Shown one piece after another: positions 54,252 through 63,661 of a DNA stretch of 64,000 bases; positions within the stretch are counted from its first letter, which is position 1, and the number at the start of each line of letters is the position of its first letter. The position numbers and the translations under genes were made by a program. The stretch is from positions 1 through 64,000 of the forward strand of contig NZ_JQED01000045.1 of the NCBI RefSeq assembly GCF_000764225.1. Reading direction: 5' to 3'. Under the pieces are notes generated by a model. That model did no database searches. It saw nothing but the letters and a program-made list of their open reading frames with translations, and had not been told where the DNA came from. This DNA is from Colwellia psychrerythraea. GTDB taxonomy: Bacteria > Pseudomonadota > Gammaproteobacteria > Enterobacterales > Alteromonadaceae.

Positions 54252-55097
54252 TTATGTTTTTGGCCTTAAATGAGGGCTATCAACATCTAAGCTCAACTTT
54301 CCAAATGTATATTTATAGATATAGGTAAAGAAGTTTTTAAATAAGTATTTTCTATGCTCAGTCAATAGGCCGAATGCATAAGTAGATAAGGAAATTGAAG
54401 TAATTAACAATAAAATATCTAAAGGGCTGCTCGAGTTATGAGTATAAAGATTTTCCCAGATAGACATAACTAATGCATGTACTAAATATAAGGTAAATGT
54501 ATAAGTAGAAATAGATCTTATAACTTTTTTATAATTCAACAAAAAGTAGAATTTTGATTGCATTGCGCATAAAAAATTCATCACAACGATAAATGTTAAT
54601 ACATAGTCATTTAAGTAACGATCGGCACTTCCTAAATTCAAAAAACTGAATGGCCACATTTCAATACCGTAAGCTCGAAAAGATAAGTCAAAATCATAAT
54701 ATTTATATAAAGTAAGTAGCAAAATACTTAAGAGCCACCCTAAGCGCGCTGAAATAACATTTAACGAGACTCTTGCTTGGTATTTGTATAACGCTACACC
54801 AGAATACCACACAGGTAACAGTAGCCATAACTTGTGCCCCAATATAGAAAAAACAATTGCAGCAATTATGACTCTCTTAAGTCCTGAAAAGAAATAAATA
54901 CTAGCAAAGAAAATGTAATACCATACTTCATAACTTAAAGACCAATAAGGGGCTAACCAAGCCGGTGTTTCTGATATATTCCAAATTTCTCCGATAAACA
55001 GGCTATGAAAAGGGATATATAAATAAGCTTTGGATACTTGATAGTATTCAATTCCAGTGAAAGATGAAAATAAATAGACAATAAAAAATGAAAAGAT
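54252..55097 (-). pseudogene. Acyltransferase 3-family gene, 5'-truncated
   Basis: The frame is open from just after an in-frame stop at 55098-55100 down to 54252, about 282 codons. It encodes the middle and C-terminal parts of an OafA-type O-acyltransferase: APYWSLSYEVWYYI, SIYFFSGLKR and later TFTLYLVHALVM, with many membrane segments. The N-terminal membrane helices and the catalytic His region are missing. No proper start exists near 55097; the TTG at 54842 is internal. It was cut off at the junction with the lysR gene end. It formerly modified a surface glycan. Confidence 0.7.
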
Positions 55098-55099
55098 TT

Positions 55100-55117
55100 A
55101 ACCAGTCATAAGACTGG
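55100..55117 (-). terminator. Terminator of the LysR gene
   Basis: CCAGTC at 55102-55107 and GACTGG at 55112-55117 form a 6-bp stem with a TTAT-type loop. On the minus strand it is followed by TTAAATCTTTT, 24 bases past the lysR stop. Confidence 0.5.
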
Positions 55118-55140
55118 CTCAAAGTAGTTTTTAAATTGCG

Positions 55141-56046
55141 CTACCCTTTGCTGATTAGGTATAAGTTATTTGATTCCAGCCAATTTTTTACTGCAAGGTT
55201 AAATGTAACCAGCTTTCTCGGTGTAATTCTTCGTTGGGCATATATTAAACTTAGTTTATGAATTTTTACTGCCCAGTCAGGTAAAAGGTGAATTAGCTTT
55301 TTAGTTTTTATCAGTTCTTCTACTTGATAATAAGGTAAACAGGCGATGCCTAACCCTTGCTCAGCTAGCTGTAAAATCGAGCTATAAGTATTTGAACTAA
55401 GGTTTCCGCTTACTTCAATTTGATAATGCTCGTCATTTTTTACCAGTATAAGTTGATTCCAGCGTTCGTCTTGCCCATTTAAAACAAACCTACAGCGATG
55501 TAAATCATGAATTGATTTAACTTCATTGTGTTGTGCAAAGTCTTTGCTGCAAACCAGAACATTTCTTATAAAGCCCAGCTCTTTACCGACGACATCATCA
55601 GGTAGTTCATCATAAGCTCGAAACGCAATATCAAAATCCCCTGATACTATTTCTCTTTTGATAGGGCCAAAATCTAAAATAAGATTTATTTGCGGATGTT
55701 GCTGAATAAAAGAAGGGATAACATGGCGGCAGAGCGCTCGGCCAAATTCAAATGGCGCAGTAACCTTTAAATTCCCAGCGAATTCTTGCGTAATATCTCT
55801 TACCCGAATTTCGGCCTCTGAAGCTAATAACTGAATTTGTTTCGCTTTCGACAATAACTCTTCTCCCACCTCAGTTAGTGCAATCCGCCGAGTTGTTCGA
55901 TGAAACAATTTAGCATTTAACGTTGTTTCAAGGTGACTAACATGACGTGATACCAACCCTTTCGATACCGATAACCCTTCCGCTGCTTTGGTAAAACTAC
56001 CTTCTTCAGCAACGGTTAAAAATGTCTGTAAGTAGGAGAGATTCAT
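55141..56046 (-). CDS. LysR-family transcriptional regulator
   Basis: A 301-residue LTTR. The N-terminal winged helix is clear: LQTFLTVAEEGSFTKAAEGL, then SRHVSHLETTLNAKLFHRTTRRIALT. The effector-binding domain covers about 90-300. It is divergent from the SDR/MBL genes, so it probably regulates them and itself from the 100-base gap. The type matches the DsdC/AaeR-like subgroup whose targets are small-molecule detoxification genes. The inducer is unknown. Confidence 0.9.
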   Translation of the reverse strand: MNLSYLQTFLTVAEEGSFTKAAEGLSVSKGLVSRHVSHLETTLNAKLFHRTTRRIALTEVGEELLSKAKQIQLLASEAEIRVRDITQEFAGNLKVTAPFEFGRALCRHVIPSFIQQHPQINLILDFGPIKREIVSGDFDIAFRAYDELPDDVVGKELGFIRNVLVCSKDFAQHNEVKSIHDLHRCRFVLNGQDERWNQLILVKNDEHYQIEVSGNLSSNTYSSILQLAEQGLGIACLPYYQVEELIKTKKLIHLLPDWAVKIHKLSLIYAQRRITPRKLVTFNLAVKNWLESNNLYLISKG

Positions 56047-56144
56047 TTATTAACTCTATTTAGTAAACAATACGTTCATTTTGTGCTGTTTTTTGCTAGA
56101 TAGCAATTAGATATGATTTAAACACTGAATTTACAGGAGTGATA

Positions 56145-56753
56145 ATGAAAATATTAGTCATAGGTGCATCAGGCACCATAGGAAAGCAAATAGTCTCGGC
56201 ATTAACTGATAAACATGAAATTATTCAAGCAAATTATAATAGCGGCGATGTGAAAATTGATATTTCAGATACCACATCAATTCAGTCAATGTTTGACACT
56301 GTTGGCATGGTCGATGCCATTGTCTGCGCTACAGGAGAAGTTGCATTTAATGTTTTTTCTGAGTTATCTCGCGACGAATGGGATTTAGGTATCAATAGTC
56401 GACTGATGGGGCAAGTGAACTTAAGCCAAATTGGCAATCAATATCTTAATGATGGCGGAAGTATAACCTTAACCAGTGGCATTATTGCGGATTATCCAAT
56501 TGCTTACGGCACCAGTGCAGCAACTTTAAATGGAGCAATAGAACATTTTGTTAAAGCCGTTGCTGTTGAGTTGCCAAAAAGCATTCGTATTAATGTTGTC
56601 AGTCCAACAGTGGTGACGGAATCTTTAGATATTTATGGTGATTACTTCCCGGGTTTCAATTCAATTAGTGCCAAAGATGTCGCTCAATATTATCTCCGCT
56701 CAGTATTGGGTGTTGAAACAGGCCAAGTATTCAAGGCCTTTGCAGGTAACTAG
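56145..56753 (+). CDS. Short-chain dehydrogenase-like protein
   Basis: A 202-residue Rossmann protein: VIGASGTIGKQI carries GxxGxxG, and INVVSPTVV follows the active region. The usual YxxxK is replaced by YGTSAATLNG, so the catalytic Lys is absent, as in a known small SDR subgroup. The start is ATG 56145, with AGGAG six bases upstream; the GTG at 56139 overlaps that site. It is divergent from LysR and followed 46 bases later by the MBL gene. Confidence 0.85.
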   Translation: MKILVIGASGTIGKQIVSALTDKHEIIQANYNSGDVKIDISDTTSIQSMFDTVGMVDAIVCATGEVAFNVFSELSRDEWDLGINSRLMGQVNLSQIGNQYLNDGGSITLTSGIIADYPIAYGTSAATLNGAIEHFVKAVAVELPKSIRINVVSPTVVTESLDIYGDYFPGFNSISAKDVAQYYLRSVLGVETGQVFKAFAGN

Positions 56754-56799
56754 GTAAATCAGATTATTTAATAACTATTCAAATTTAAAGGTGAAAAAA

Positions 56800-57705
56800 A
56801 TGAAAAATATTATTATGCCCCTTATCGCGGCGACTATGCTGCTTTTAGTTGGAGTCCCTTCGATTGCTCACGCTTCTGGCGCGGTTAATGTTGATATTTT
56901 TGAAGGTGAAACGGCAACGGTAAACTCTTACCTATTCTCAAATGGCGAGTCATTAGTTGTGATGGATGTTCAACGATCGACTGCAGAAGCGAAAAAGCTT
57001 GCTGAAATGATAAAAAATAAGGGCTTGCCATTAACACATATTTTAGTTTCTCACGGTCATCCAGATCACTATACCGGTATGAGTTGGTTGCTAAAGCAGT
57101 TTCCAAAGGCAAAAATTGTTGTCGCTAATGAAGACATTAAAAAAGATATCCTTGCTTTTTCAACCTGGATGGAAAGTGTTGGTTGGTTAGATGCAGAGCC
57201 ACTACTTAAACCAAAATCTGAAAAACAACCAAACGGATTTGATTATCTAAACAATATTAATGTACTGCCCAGCAATAAGTTAAGCATGATTGGAGGTGGT
57301 GAGTTAACGCTTTCCACACACTATTCTCCTGCTGAGGCTGAGCATGTTACAACCGTGTATGTTGATGACATAAATGGCCTTTTTACCTCTGATTTAGCAT
57401 ACAATAAAGTGCACTTATGGATGGGACAAGGAGTAACCAAAAAGCATGTGGCTAACTGGCGTGCAATGTTAAGGACCTTTAGGTCTGAATACACTCAGCT
57501 CAATCCTAAAGTCTATCCAGGTCATGGTAAACCTTCAGATATAACGTTATTTGACACTTTAGTGACATATATCGATGACTTTAATCACATCACTGCAACA
57601 GCTAACTCTAAAGAGATGGCAATGAAGAAAATGAAGGCGTTATACCCTGATTATAAAGAAGCAGGATTTTTACTGAAATACAGTGTTGATAATCACATGA
57701 AATAA
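56800..57705 (+). CDS. Exported MBL-fold metallo-hydrolase
   Basis: A 301-residue metallo-beta-lactamase-fold hydrolase with a signal peptide (IIMPLIAATMLLLVGVPSIAHAS). The metal motif is SHGHPDHYTG (HxHxDH), and YPGHGKPSD supplies a later His. The substrate is unknown. The start is ATG 56800 with AAGGTG upstream; the GTG at 56791 is in frame but overlaps that site. It is probably in one transcript with the SDR gene and under the divergent LysR. Confidence 0.88.
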   Translation: MKNIIMPLIAATMLLLVGVPSIAHASGAVNVDIFEGETATVNSYLFSNGESLVVMDVQRSTAEAKKLAEMIKNKGLPLTHILVSHGHPDHYTGMSWLLKQFPKAKIVVANEDIKKDILAFSTWMESVGWLDAEPLLKPKSEKQPNGFDYLNNINVLPSNKLSMIGGGELTLSTHYSPAEAEHVTTVYVDDINGLFTSDLAYNKVHLWMGQGVTKKHVANWRAMLRTFRSEYTQLNPKVYPGHGKPSDITLFDTLVTYIDDFNHITATANSKEMAMKKMKALYPDYKEAGFLLKYSVDNHMK

Positions 57706-57834
57706 GTGACCGTAACTTAAAAATAAGTACTACTTGCGCTTATTGCTTTGGTGCAATGGCCAAGTAGTAAACGAGACAATTCGTTTATGAATAGTGAGAG
57801 CGGTTTAAATTGAAACGGGTGTGAAATAAACACT

Positions 57835-58311
57835 ATGAGCCATATTTTACCTATGATGTATGCAATAAGTTTCACCATTTTTATCGCTATTTTACTCTGC
57901 TTGCCTATTCGAAGAGATAAAAAGTGGCTAAAGCATGGTAAATTTTCTCGTTGCTCCCACGTTGTTATTGCTCGGCATAATTATTATATGGAAGAAATCA
58001 AATGCCAAAGCTACAGAGCTGCTTTGGCGGCCTACCAAAAAAACATTGAAAATTTGTATACTTATGGCAAGGTCATTGACATAAAATATGACTTATATGA
58101 TTGGACTAGTACCTATATTCAATTCGAGGATCTAACCATTGGTATTACGTTATGTCGTCCGATCCACAGCATCCAACTAGTACAAAGTGAAAGTTATATG
58201 CCAATACAAATCATGGAAGCCGATCAGCCATTTTTAGAGATTATCCTACCTTTAAAAAAGAGTGCTAACGTCAGCAGAGTAAACCTTGTTGACGTTATTA
58301 AAGAAGGCTAG
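57835..58311 (+). CDS. Uncharacterised membrane-anchored protein
   Basis: A 158-residue protein with one N-terminal membrane segment (AISFTIFIAILLCLPI) and a cytoplasmic-looking remainder with no motif I recognise. It lies alone between the MBL gene and the convergent efflux adaptor gene. Confidence 0.6.
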   Translation: MSHILPMMYAISFTIFIAILLCLPIRRDKKWLKHGKFSRCSHVVIARHNYYMEEIKCQSYRAALAAYQKNIENLYTYGKVIDIKYDLYDWTSTYIQFEDLTIGITLCRPIHSIQLVQSESYMPIQIMEADQPFLEIILPLKKSANVSRVNLVDVIKEG

Positions 58312-58345
58312 CGGAAATAACACAAATAATGCCTAAACAGTAAAA

Positions 58346-59494
58346 TTATTGAATTACCACTTTATCGCCATCGGCCAGTCTTTCAGCGCCTCTAATCGCA
58401 ACATTATCACCATGTTTAAGTGAGCCTGTTATCGCAACACGTTCTTTATTTCCTTTACCGACAACAACCGCTAAACGTGAGACTGTGCTGTCTGCATTGA
58501 CCTTAATGACATAGCTACCACTTTTACGCAAAATAAGGGCATCACGTGGTACAGTTAAGCTCTCTGTTGCTTTTTGAGTGGGTACGCTAACACTGACAAG
58601 CTGTCCCGCAGCCCAGTGTTTATTAAGTGCTTTAGGTATATTAATCCTAACTTCAAAAGTTTGTGAACGTGGATCTGCTCTTGGAATTTTTGCGGTAACA
58701 GCTGCCAGCGTTTTTTGTTCACTTGCTGACATGCTTAATTTGTCACCTTTATTGATGAAAGCGAGATATTTAATTGGGATGTATAATCGTGCTTCTAAAT
58801 GCTCGGTATCCAGTAGCTTAAGTAAAATATCACCACGACTTACCTCACTCCCTACCCTTATAAGACGCTCAGTAATGATTCCTGAAAATGGTGCAGTTAT
58901 GATGGCGCGGGACAGTTGTTCATTTATTTGTGCCAACTTTAGTTGAGCAATTTCTAAATCTGCTGCCGCTAAATCATGCTCTGAACGCATTTGGTCTAAA
59001 TTAAATTGTGAGACGGCTTGTGTTTTACTCAACTCTTGCAAGCGTGATAATTCATTTTTTATATACGCGACATTGATTTTTGCGCGGCTAATTTGGGCTT
59101 TTTGTTCTGCTTGGCGCAGTTGAATGGGTAATAAATCCATGCCCGCAAGTTTATCTCCCTGATTGACAAAGTCACCAGGTTCAACCAAATAATCTACCCT
59201 TGTGTTGAGTGATGCAGTTATTGGAATGTGTGATCTACTGTATAAGGTCGCGTTAAGTTCAGTATTTGCTGCCAGAGGCATATTTAGCACAGCTGCTGCT
59301 TTTACTGGCTTTGCCATGACTTTTATTTCGCTTTTTTCAACCGCATCCTCGGCAATACTCACTTGCATTAAGTTCATTGCGATTAGGGTCGTTACTGCTA
59401 TCTTTTTCATCATGTTATGCACTACTTTTACTGGTATTGTATTTACTTGCGCTAGGCTGGTTTGTGTTTGTTTTACTTCATTCATTTTTAGCAT
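58346..59494 (-). CDS. RND efflux periplasmic adaptor
   Basis: A membrane-fusion protein of 382 residues paired with the RND pump encoded 9 bases upstream. The barrel-sandwich halves are VDYLVEPGDFVNQGDKLAGMD and AIITAPFSGIITERLI, split by an alpha-hairpin (about 150-190), and a beta-barrel with a membrane-proximal domain follows. The signal sequence appears to start at about residue 28 (MMKKIAVTTLIAMNLM), so the preceding 27 residues are unusual; a start at 59413 is possible. Confidence 0.88.
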   Translation of the reverse strand: MLKMNEVKQTQTSLAQVNTIPVKVVHNMMKKIAVTTLIAMNLMQVSIAEDAVEKSEIKVMAKPVKAAAVLNMPLAANTELNATLYSRSHIPITASLNTRVDYLVEPGDFVNQGDKLAGMDLLPIQLRQAEQKAQISRAKINVAYIKNELSRLQELSKTQAVSQFNLDQMRSEHDLAAADLEIAQLKLAQINEQLSRAIITAPFSGIITERLIRVGSEVSRGDILLKLLDTEHLEARLYIPIKYLAFINKGDKLSMSASEQKTLAAVTAKIPRADPRSQTFEVRINIPKALNKHWAAGQLVSVSVPTQKATESLTVPRDALILRKSGSYVIKVNADSTVSRLAVVVGKGNKERVAITGSLKHGDNVAIRGAERLADGDKVVIQ

Positions 59495-59503
59495 AAATTT
59501 CTC

Positions 59504-62500
59504 TTACCGATTACTCATACGTAATTCTTGTTCTGTTGCTGAAATAGACACAATATTTGTTGCCGGCGCGGCATGTTTACCTTGTGTCATTCTCAGTAAA
59601 CTTGGGAACAATACTAAGGTGAATATTGCACTTATCGTCATGCCACCGACAATTACAGCGGCTAATCCGCGATATATTTCGCTGCCGACACCTGGCATTA
59701 ACATTAATGGCAACATGCCAAATAAGCTGGTTAATGTGCTCATATAAACTGGTCGAGCACGAATACGAATGGCTTGAGCAACGGCATCACAGCGAGACAA
59801 GCCTTCTAAACCACCTTGGTTGGTTTGGTCTACCAGTAAAATGGCATTGTTTACCACCAAACCTAGTAGAATAATGAAGCCGATCATCGTTAATAAATCT
59901 AATGATTGATAAGCAAATATATTCAAGAAACTCAGGCCTATAACGCCACCTGCTGTGGCTAATGGCATGACCAATAACACCATTAAACTATCTTTAGCGG
60001 ACTTAAATAATGCTGTCATCAGTAAAAATAATATAAGCAAGGCTAAGATAAAGTTGTTAATCATATCACTGATGGCTGAGGCCATTTGATTCGCATTACC
60101 ACTCAAAGTAATTGCCGAGTTTTCTGGCAACTCTAACTCCATTTTAGGCAGCACTTTTTCATGAATAAGCGCTGTTGCTTCTTCAAGTGACATGGTCGCT
60201 GGTGGTGATACTTGAATACTAACGGTACGTTTACCATTAATTCTTTTTAACTCAGTAGGACCTGCAGATCGGGTAATATGGGTTAACTCCCCTAAGGTCT
60301 GGATACCAGCCAACGGTGTATGTATAGGCATCATGGCAAGTTCATCCGGGGTTTCCCACTGCTCACCACGTAATATAATGTTGGATCTATAATTGCCATC
60401 AAAATACTCACCAATGAATAAACCACTGGTATAAGCACTAATAGCTCTAGCGACGTCGCTACGATTTAATCCCGCCTGAGTAATACGTTGGTCATTAGGG
60501 AGTAAATTTAGTTCAGGCTCTGCTAAGTTAAGGCTTGGAATAGGAAATGCGCTCGTGTTTGGCATATTTTCCTTAATGGCTGCAATGCCCGTTTTCGCTA
60601 CCTCCATTAAGCCTTCGATATCAGTACCATGAATATCTATGTCGATTGTTCTGCCATTTCCGTTGCCAGAAATATTTATCATAGAGCCACGAAACAGAAA
60701 TACATCGGTATCGGGCAAATCTGAAAACACATCGGCTTTAATCACTTTCATCAACTCTTCAACCCGGCTTGGATCATCTGAATAGATAAAACCACCCGTT
60801 GCATTAGAGCCAAAGGAATAGAAATTATAACTTTTTAATTTTGGCGTTTTCTCTCCAGTTAAGTATGGCGTTAAACGCTTTTTAACCAGACTGGCCATTT
60901 CATGCTCAATAAAGTCAACGTTGCCTCCTGGTGGCATATCTAAACTGAAAAAGAAGCCATCTGTTGGCGCTCTCGGCATGAAATCTGTTTTGGGTAATAA
61001 GGTAAAACTAATGACTAATGAACCAGCAAGTAAAAGGCTTATCCAGCTTACACGTTTAAATTTACTGTTCGTCAATTTCATTACAAGTACTGTAAGGCGT
61101 TCCCAATATTGTGCGAAAGGGTCTACATCATTAACGTCTTTTAATAAATATTTGCTGGCAATAGGTAATACAGTAATAGCGGCAAGCAATGAAGCAATAA
61201 CGGCAATAGATAGTGTGAGTGCTAAATCAGAAAATAGCTGCCCTTCAATACCTTTCATAAATAATATCGGCAAAAATATCGCAACACTGGTCGCGGTTGA
61301 GGCAAATAATGCACCGGTAACCTCAGTAGTACCTTTGAGCACCGCTTTATGGTTATCCATGCCCTTACCTTTGAGTCGGACAATATTTTCTTGCACTATG
61401 ATGGCGGCATCAAGCACTAAACCAACTGAAAATGCTAAACCTGCAAGAGAAATAACATTCAGTGTTCGATCGAACGCACTCAACGCAACGAAAGCAACTA
61501 ACAAAGATACGGGAATAGTCGTCGCAATGATCAAGATATTGCGCATGCCTCGAAGAAATAACCATAAGATCACTAATGAAAGTAATACGCCTAGGCCTAA
61601 GTTATTTTGTACTAGCGATAATGCATTTCGAATATGTACAGAAGAATCAAAACTTAAATCTATTGTTAGTCCTTCGGCTTTTAATGGTCCGTCGTTTAGT
61701 TCTTTGATGGCGATGTTTATTTTATCGAGCAAGGCGACTATGTTTTCACCATTTTGACGCCGCAACGTGAGGTAATATGACGGTTGCCCGTTTCGTAAGT
61801 TGAAACCTTGTCGATCGGCTAAGGTATTCTCAACGGTTGCAATATCTTGCAAATAAATCGGTCTTTCATCACTGTAACCAATGATCATTTTTGTGAGATT
61901 ATCTAGGCTATACTGACCCGAAAAACGTACTACATATTGACGACGTCCGACATTTACCGTACCTGCAGAGGTATCATTTGAATTGGTGATTACTGAGCTT
62001 ATTTCAGCAATAGATAAACCTAACGAGGCCGTTTTTACTGGATCAAAGGTGACTCTAATTTCTCTTTGCCTATGGCTAGCTAGGTTAACTTCGCCAATAC
62101 CTGGAATTCTTGCAAACCTTGGTTCAACAACATCTTCAATGAGTTTTTGATACTGACCAAAATCGTCAACCGGATTATCCGGCAAGGTTTTAATCATCAT
62201 GGTAGCGGTATTACCACCACCATTAGCGGATACGACAGGCTCCATGGCATCAATAGGTAATGGCGGAACTTGGTTCAAGTTATTGATAACATCAAGCATG
62301 GCTTTTTGCATGTCAGCACCGACATCAAAGGTTAAGTTAATTCGACCAAACCCTTGGTTTATCGAGGTATCTACTCGAATGACACCTTGGGTATTTTTCA
62401 CCACATTTTCGATAGGTTCAATAATCACAGACTCTAATTCAGACGGAGCGGCACTTCGCCAGCCGGTAAATATATTTATTTGAGGCTGTTCTATATCTGG

Positions 62501-62611
62501 GGTTAGTTGAATAGGTAGTTTAGAGACACTTAATAGGCCAAAAACCATAATTAAAACGACTATAACAATGATTGCTGCGGGGTTTTTAAGTGCAGCGCGT
62601 GTGTAATTCAT
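59504..62611 (-). CDS. RND-family efflux pump (HAE-type)
   Basis: A 1035-residue inner-membrane proton-driven exporter with twelve membrane segments and two large periplasmic loops. The fourth helix reads SVGLVLDAAIIVQEN: Asp401 is present, but the second Asp of the AcrB-type pair is Ala402. The tenth helix region reads GLVVNNAILLVDQ, with Asn where AcrB has its relay Lys. This marks a divergent subfamily, known in marine bacteria, whose substrate is unknown. The pump gene precedes the adaptor gene, the reverse of acrAB order. No outer-membrane channel gene follows. Confidence 0.88.
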   Translation of the reverse strand: MNYTRAALKNPAAIIVIVVLIMVFGLLSVSKLPIQLTPDIEQPQINIFTGWRSAAPSELESVIIEPIENVVKNTQGVIRVDTSINQGFGRINLTFDVGADMQKAMLDVINNLNQVPPLPIDAMEPVVSANGGGNTATMMIKTLPDNPVDDFGQYQKLIEDVVEPRFARIPGIGEVNLASHRQREIRVTFDPVKTASLGLSIAEISSVITNSNDTSAGTVNVGRRQYVVRFSGQYSLDNLTKMIIGYSDERPIYLQDIATVENTLADRQGFNLRNGQPSYYLTLRRQNGENIVALLDKINIAIKELNDGPLKAEGLTIDLSFDSSVHIRNALSLVQNNLGLGVLLSLVILWLFLRGMRNILIIATTIPVSLLVAFVALSAFDRTLNVISLAGLAFSVGLVLDAAIIVQENIVRLKGKGMDNHKAVLKGTTEVTGALFASTATSVAIFLPILFMKGIEGQLFSDLALTLSIAVIASLLAAITVLPIASKYLLKDVNDVDPFAQYWERLTVLVMKLTNSKFKRVSWISLLLAGSLVISFTLLPKTDFMPRAPTDGFFFSLDMPPGGNVDFIEHEMASLVKKRLTPYLTGEKTPKLKSYNFYSFGSNATGGFIYSDDPSRVEELMKVIKADVFSDLPDTDVFLFRGSMINISGNGNGRTIDIDIHGTDIEGLMEVAKTGIAAIKENMPNTSAFPIPSLNLAEPELNLLPNDQRITQAGLNRSDVARAISAYTSGLFIGEYFDGNYRSNIILRGEQWETPDELAMMPIHTPLAGIQTLGELTHITRSAGPTELKRINGKRTVSIQVSPPATMSLEEATALIHEKVLPKMELELPENSAITLSGNANQMASAISDMINNFILALLILFLLMTALFKSAKDSLMVLLVMPLATAGGVIGLSFLNIFAYQSLDLLTMIGFIILLGLVVNNAILLVDQTNQGGLEGLSRCDAVAQAIRIRARPVYMSTLTSLFGMLPLMLMPGVGSEIYRGLAAVIVGGMTISAIFTLVLFPSLLRMTQGKHAAPATNIVSISATEQELRMSNR

Positions 62612-62902
62612 TTATTCATTCCATCATAAAAGCAGCAAACATTGTATTATACAGTTTGTTAAAAATATCCGTATTTAGGTAAATTGATGTAAACAAATGT
62701 GTCTATAAGTATTTCATTAACCGTCTATTAATCAAAAGAGTCGCCCTATTCTTAGTTATATCAATTCCATTAACCACTTTTGTCTTTTAAATTTTCTAGG
62801 CGCTGTTGCTGTTAATGCCAATAGCTAGTTGTGACGTTTTGGATTGCTTGTACGGTGATATAATTTAGCTATACAATACGCTTGTTTTTACTCATCAATT
62901 AA

Positions 62903-63616
62903 GTGTACCTCTTGAAAGTTAACTCGAAAAAAAGTGCTCAACCCAGCGTCAAATTAAGTAAACGGTTACAGGCAATTGAACAAATGGTGACATCGCAGTA
63001 CGATCATATTTGGGATTGCTGTTGTGATCATGGCCTTATTGGTAGTGCTTTATTGTCGCGCGAAGAAGACACTACCGTGCATTTTGTTGATATTGTTCCG
63101 CAATTAATGGCTGAACTAGATAATAAACTTCAACGTTTTTATCCAAATTCAAGATGGAAAACTCATTGTCTTGACGCCGTAAAACTGCCATTAGCGCAAT
63201 GTAAGGGAAAACACCTCATTATTATTGCTGGGGTTGGCGGCGATTTAATGATTGAGTTTATTGAGGCTATCTATCAAAAGTCCCCCGAATTGGCTATTGA
63301 TTTTTTACTCTGTCCGGTACATCACCAATTTTCTTTACGCCAGACATTAATCGCACTAGATTTTAGTTTGAAAAATGAAATGTTAATCGAAGAGAATCGC
63401 CGTTTCTATGAAATAGTATTGGTTTCAACGGCGAGGGACGAAAGCAAGAGAGTTAATCCGGTTGGCGATATGCTTTGGCAATCTATTTCAAGCCATCAAT
63501 CTACCACTGCACAAAGATACTTAACTAAAACCCTTAATCATTATCAACGTATACATCAAGGTAAGAGAAACGATGTTCAACACATTATTGATGCTTATCA
63601 GGCAATAGAGCTATAA
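62903..63616 (+). CDS. tRNA (adenine-22-N1)-methyltransferase-like (TrmK family)
   Basis: A 237-residue SAM-dependent methyltransferase. Residues LSKRLQAIEQMV, DHIWDCCCDHGLIGSALL (SAM site), and later HLIIIAGVGGDLMIEFIEA are typical of the TrmK/YqfN family, which methylates N1 of adenine 22 in tRNA. The related gammaproteobacterial proteins are less studied. The start is uncertain: GTG 62903 or TTG 62912, with no strong Shine-Dalgarno. It is divergent from the RND pump genes. Confidence 0.8.
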   Translation: MYLLKVNSKKSAQPSVKLSKRLQAIEQMVTSQYDHIWDCCCDHGLIGSALLSREEDTTVHFVDIVPQLMAELDNKLQRFYPNSRWKTHCLDAVKLPLAQCKGKHLIIIAGVGGDLMIEFIEAIYQKSPELAIDFLLCPVHHQFSLRQTLIALDFSLKNEMLIEENRRFYEIVLVSTARDESKRVNPVGDMLWQSISSHQSTTAQRYLTKTLNHYQRIHQGKRNDVQHIIDAYQAIEL

Positions 63617-63661
63617 AACTAATTCAGTTTCACGGGTATGACAGTTTATAACACTTACCAA

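Noticed and set aside
60921..61757. 278-codon plus-strand frame opposite the RND pump gene
   Set aside because: It is the shadow of a highly conserved pump gene; the long frame follows from the codon pattern.
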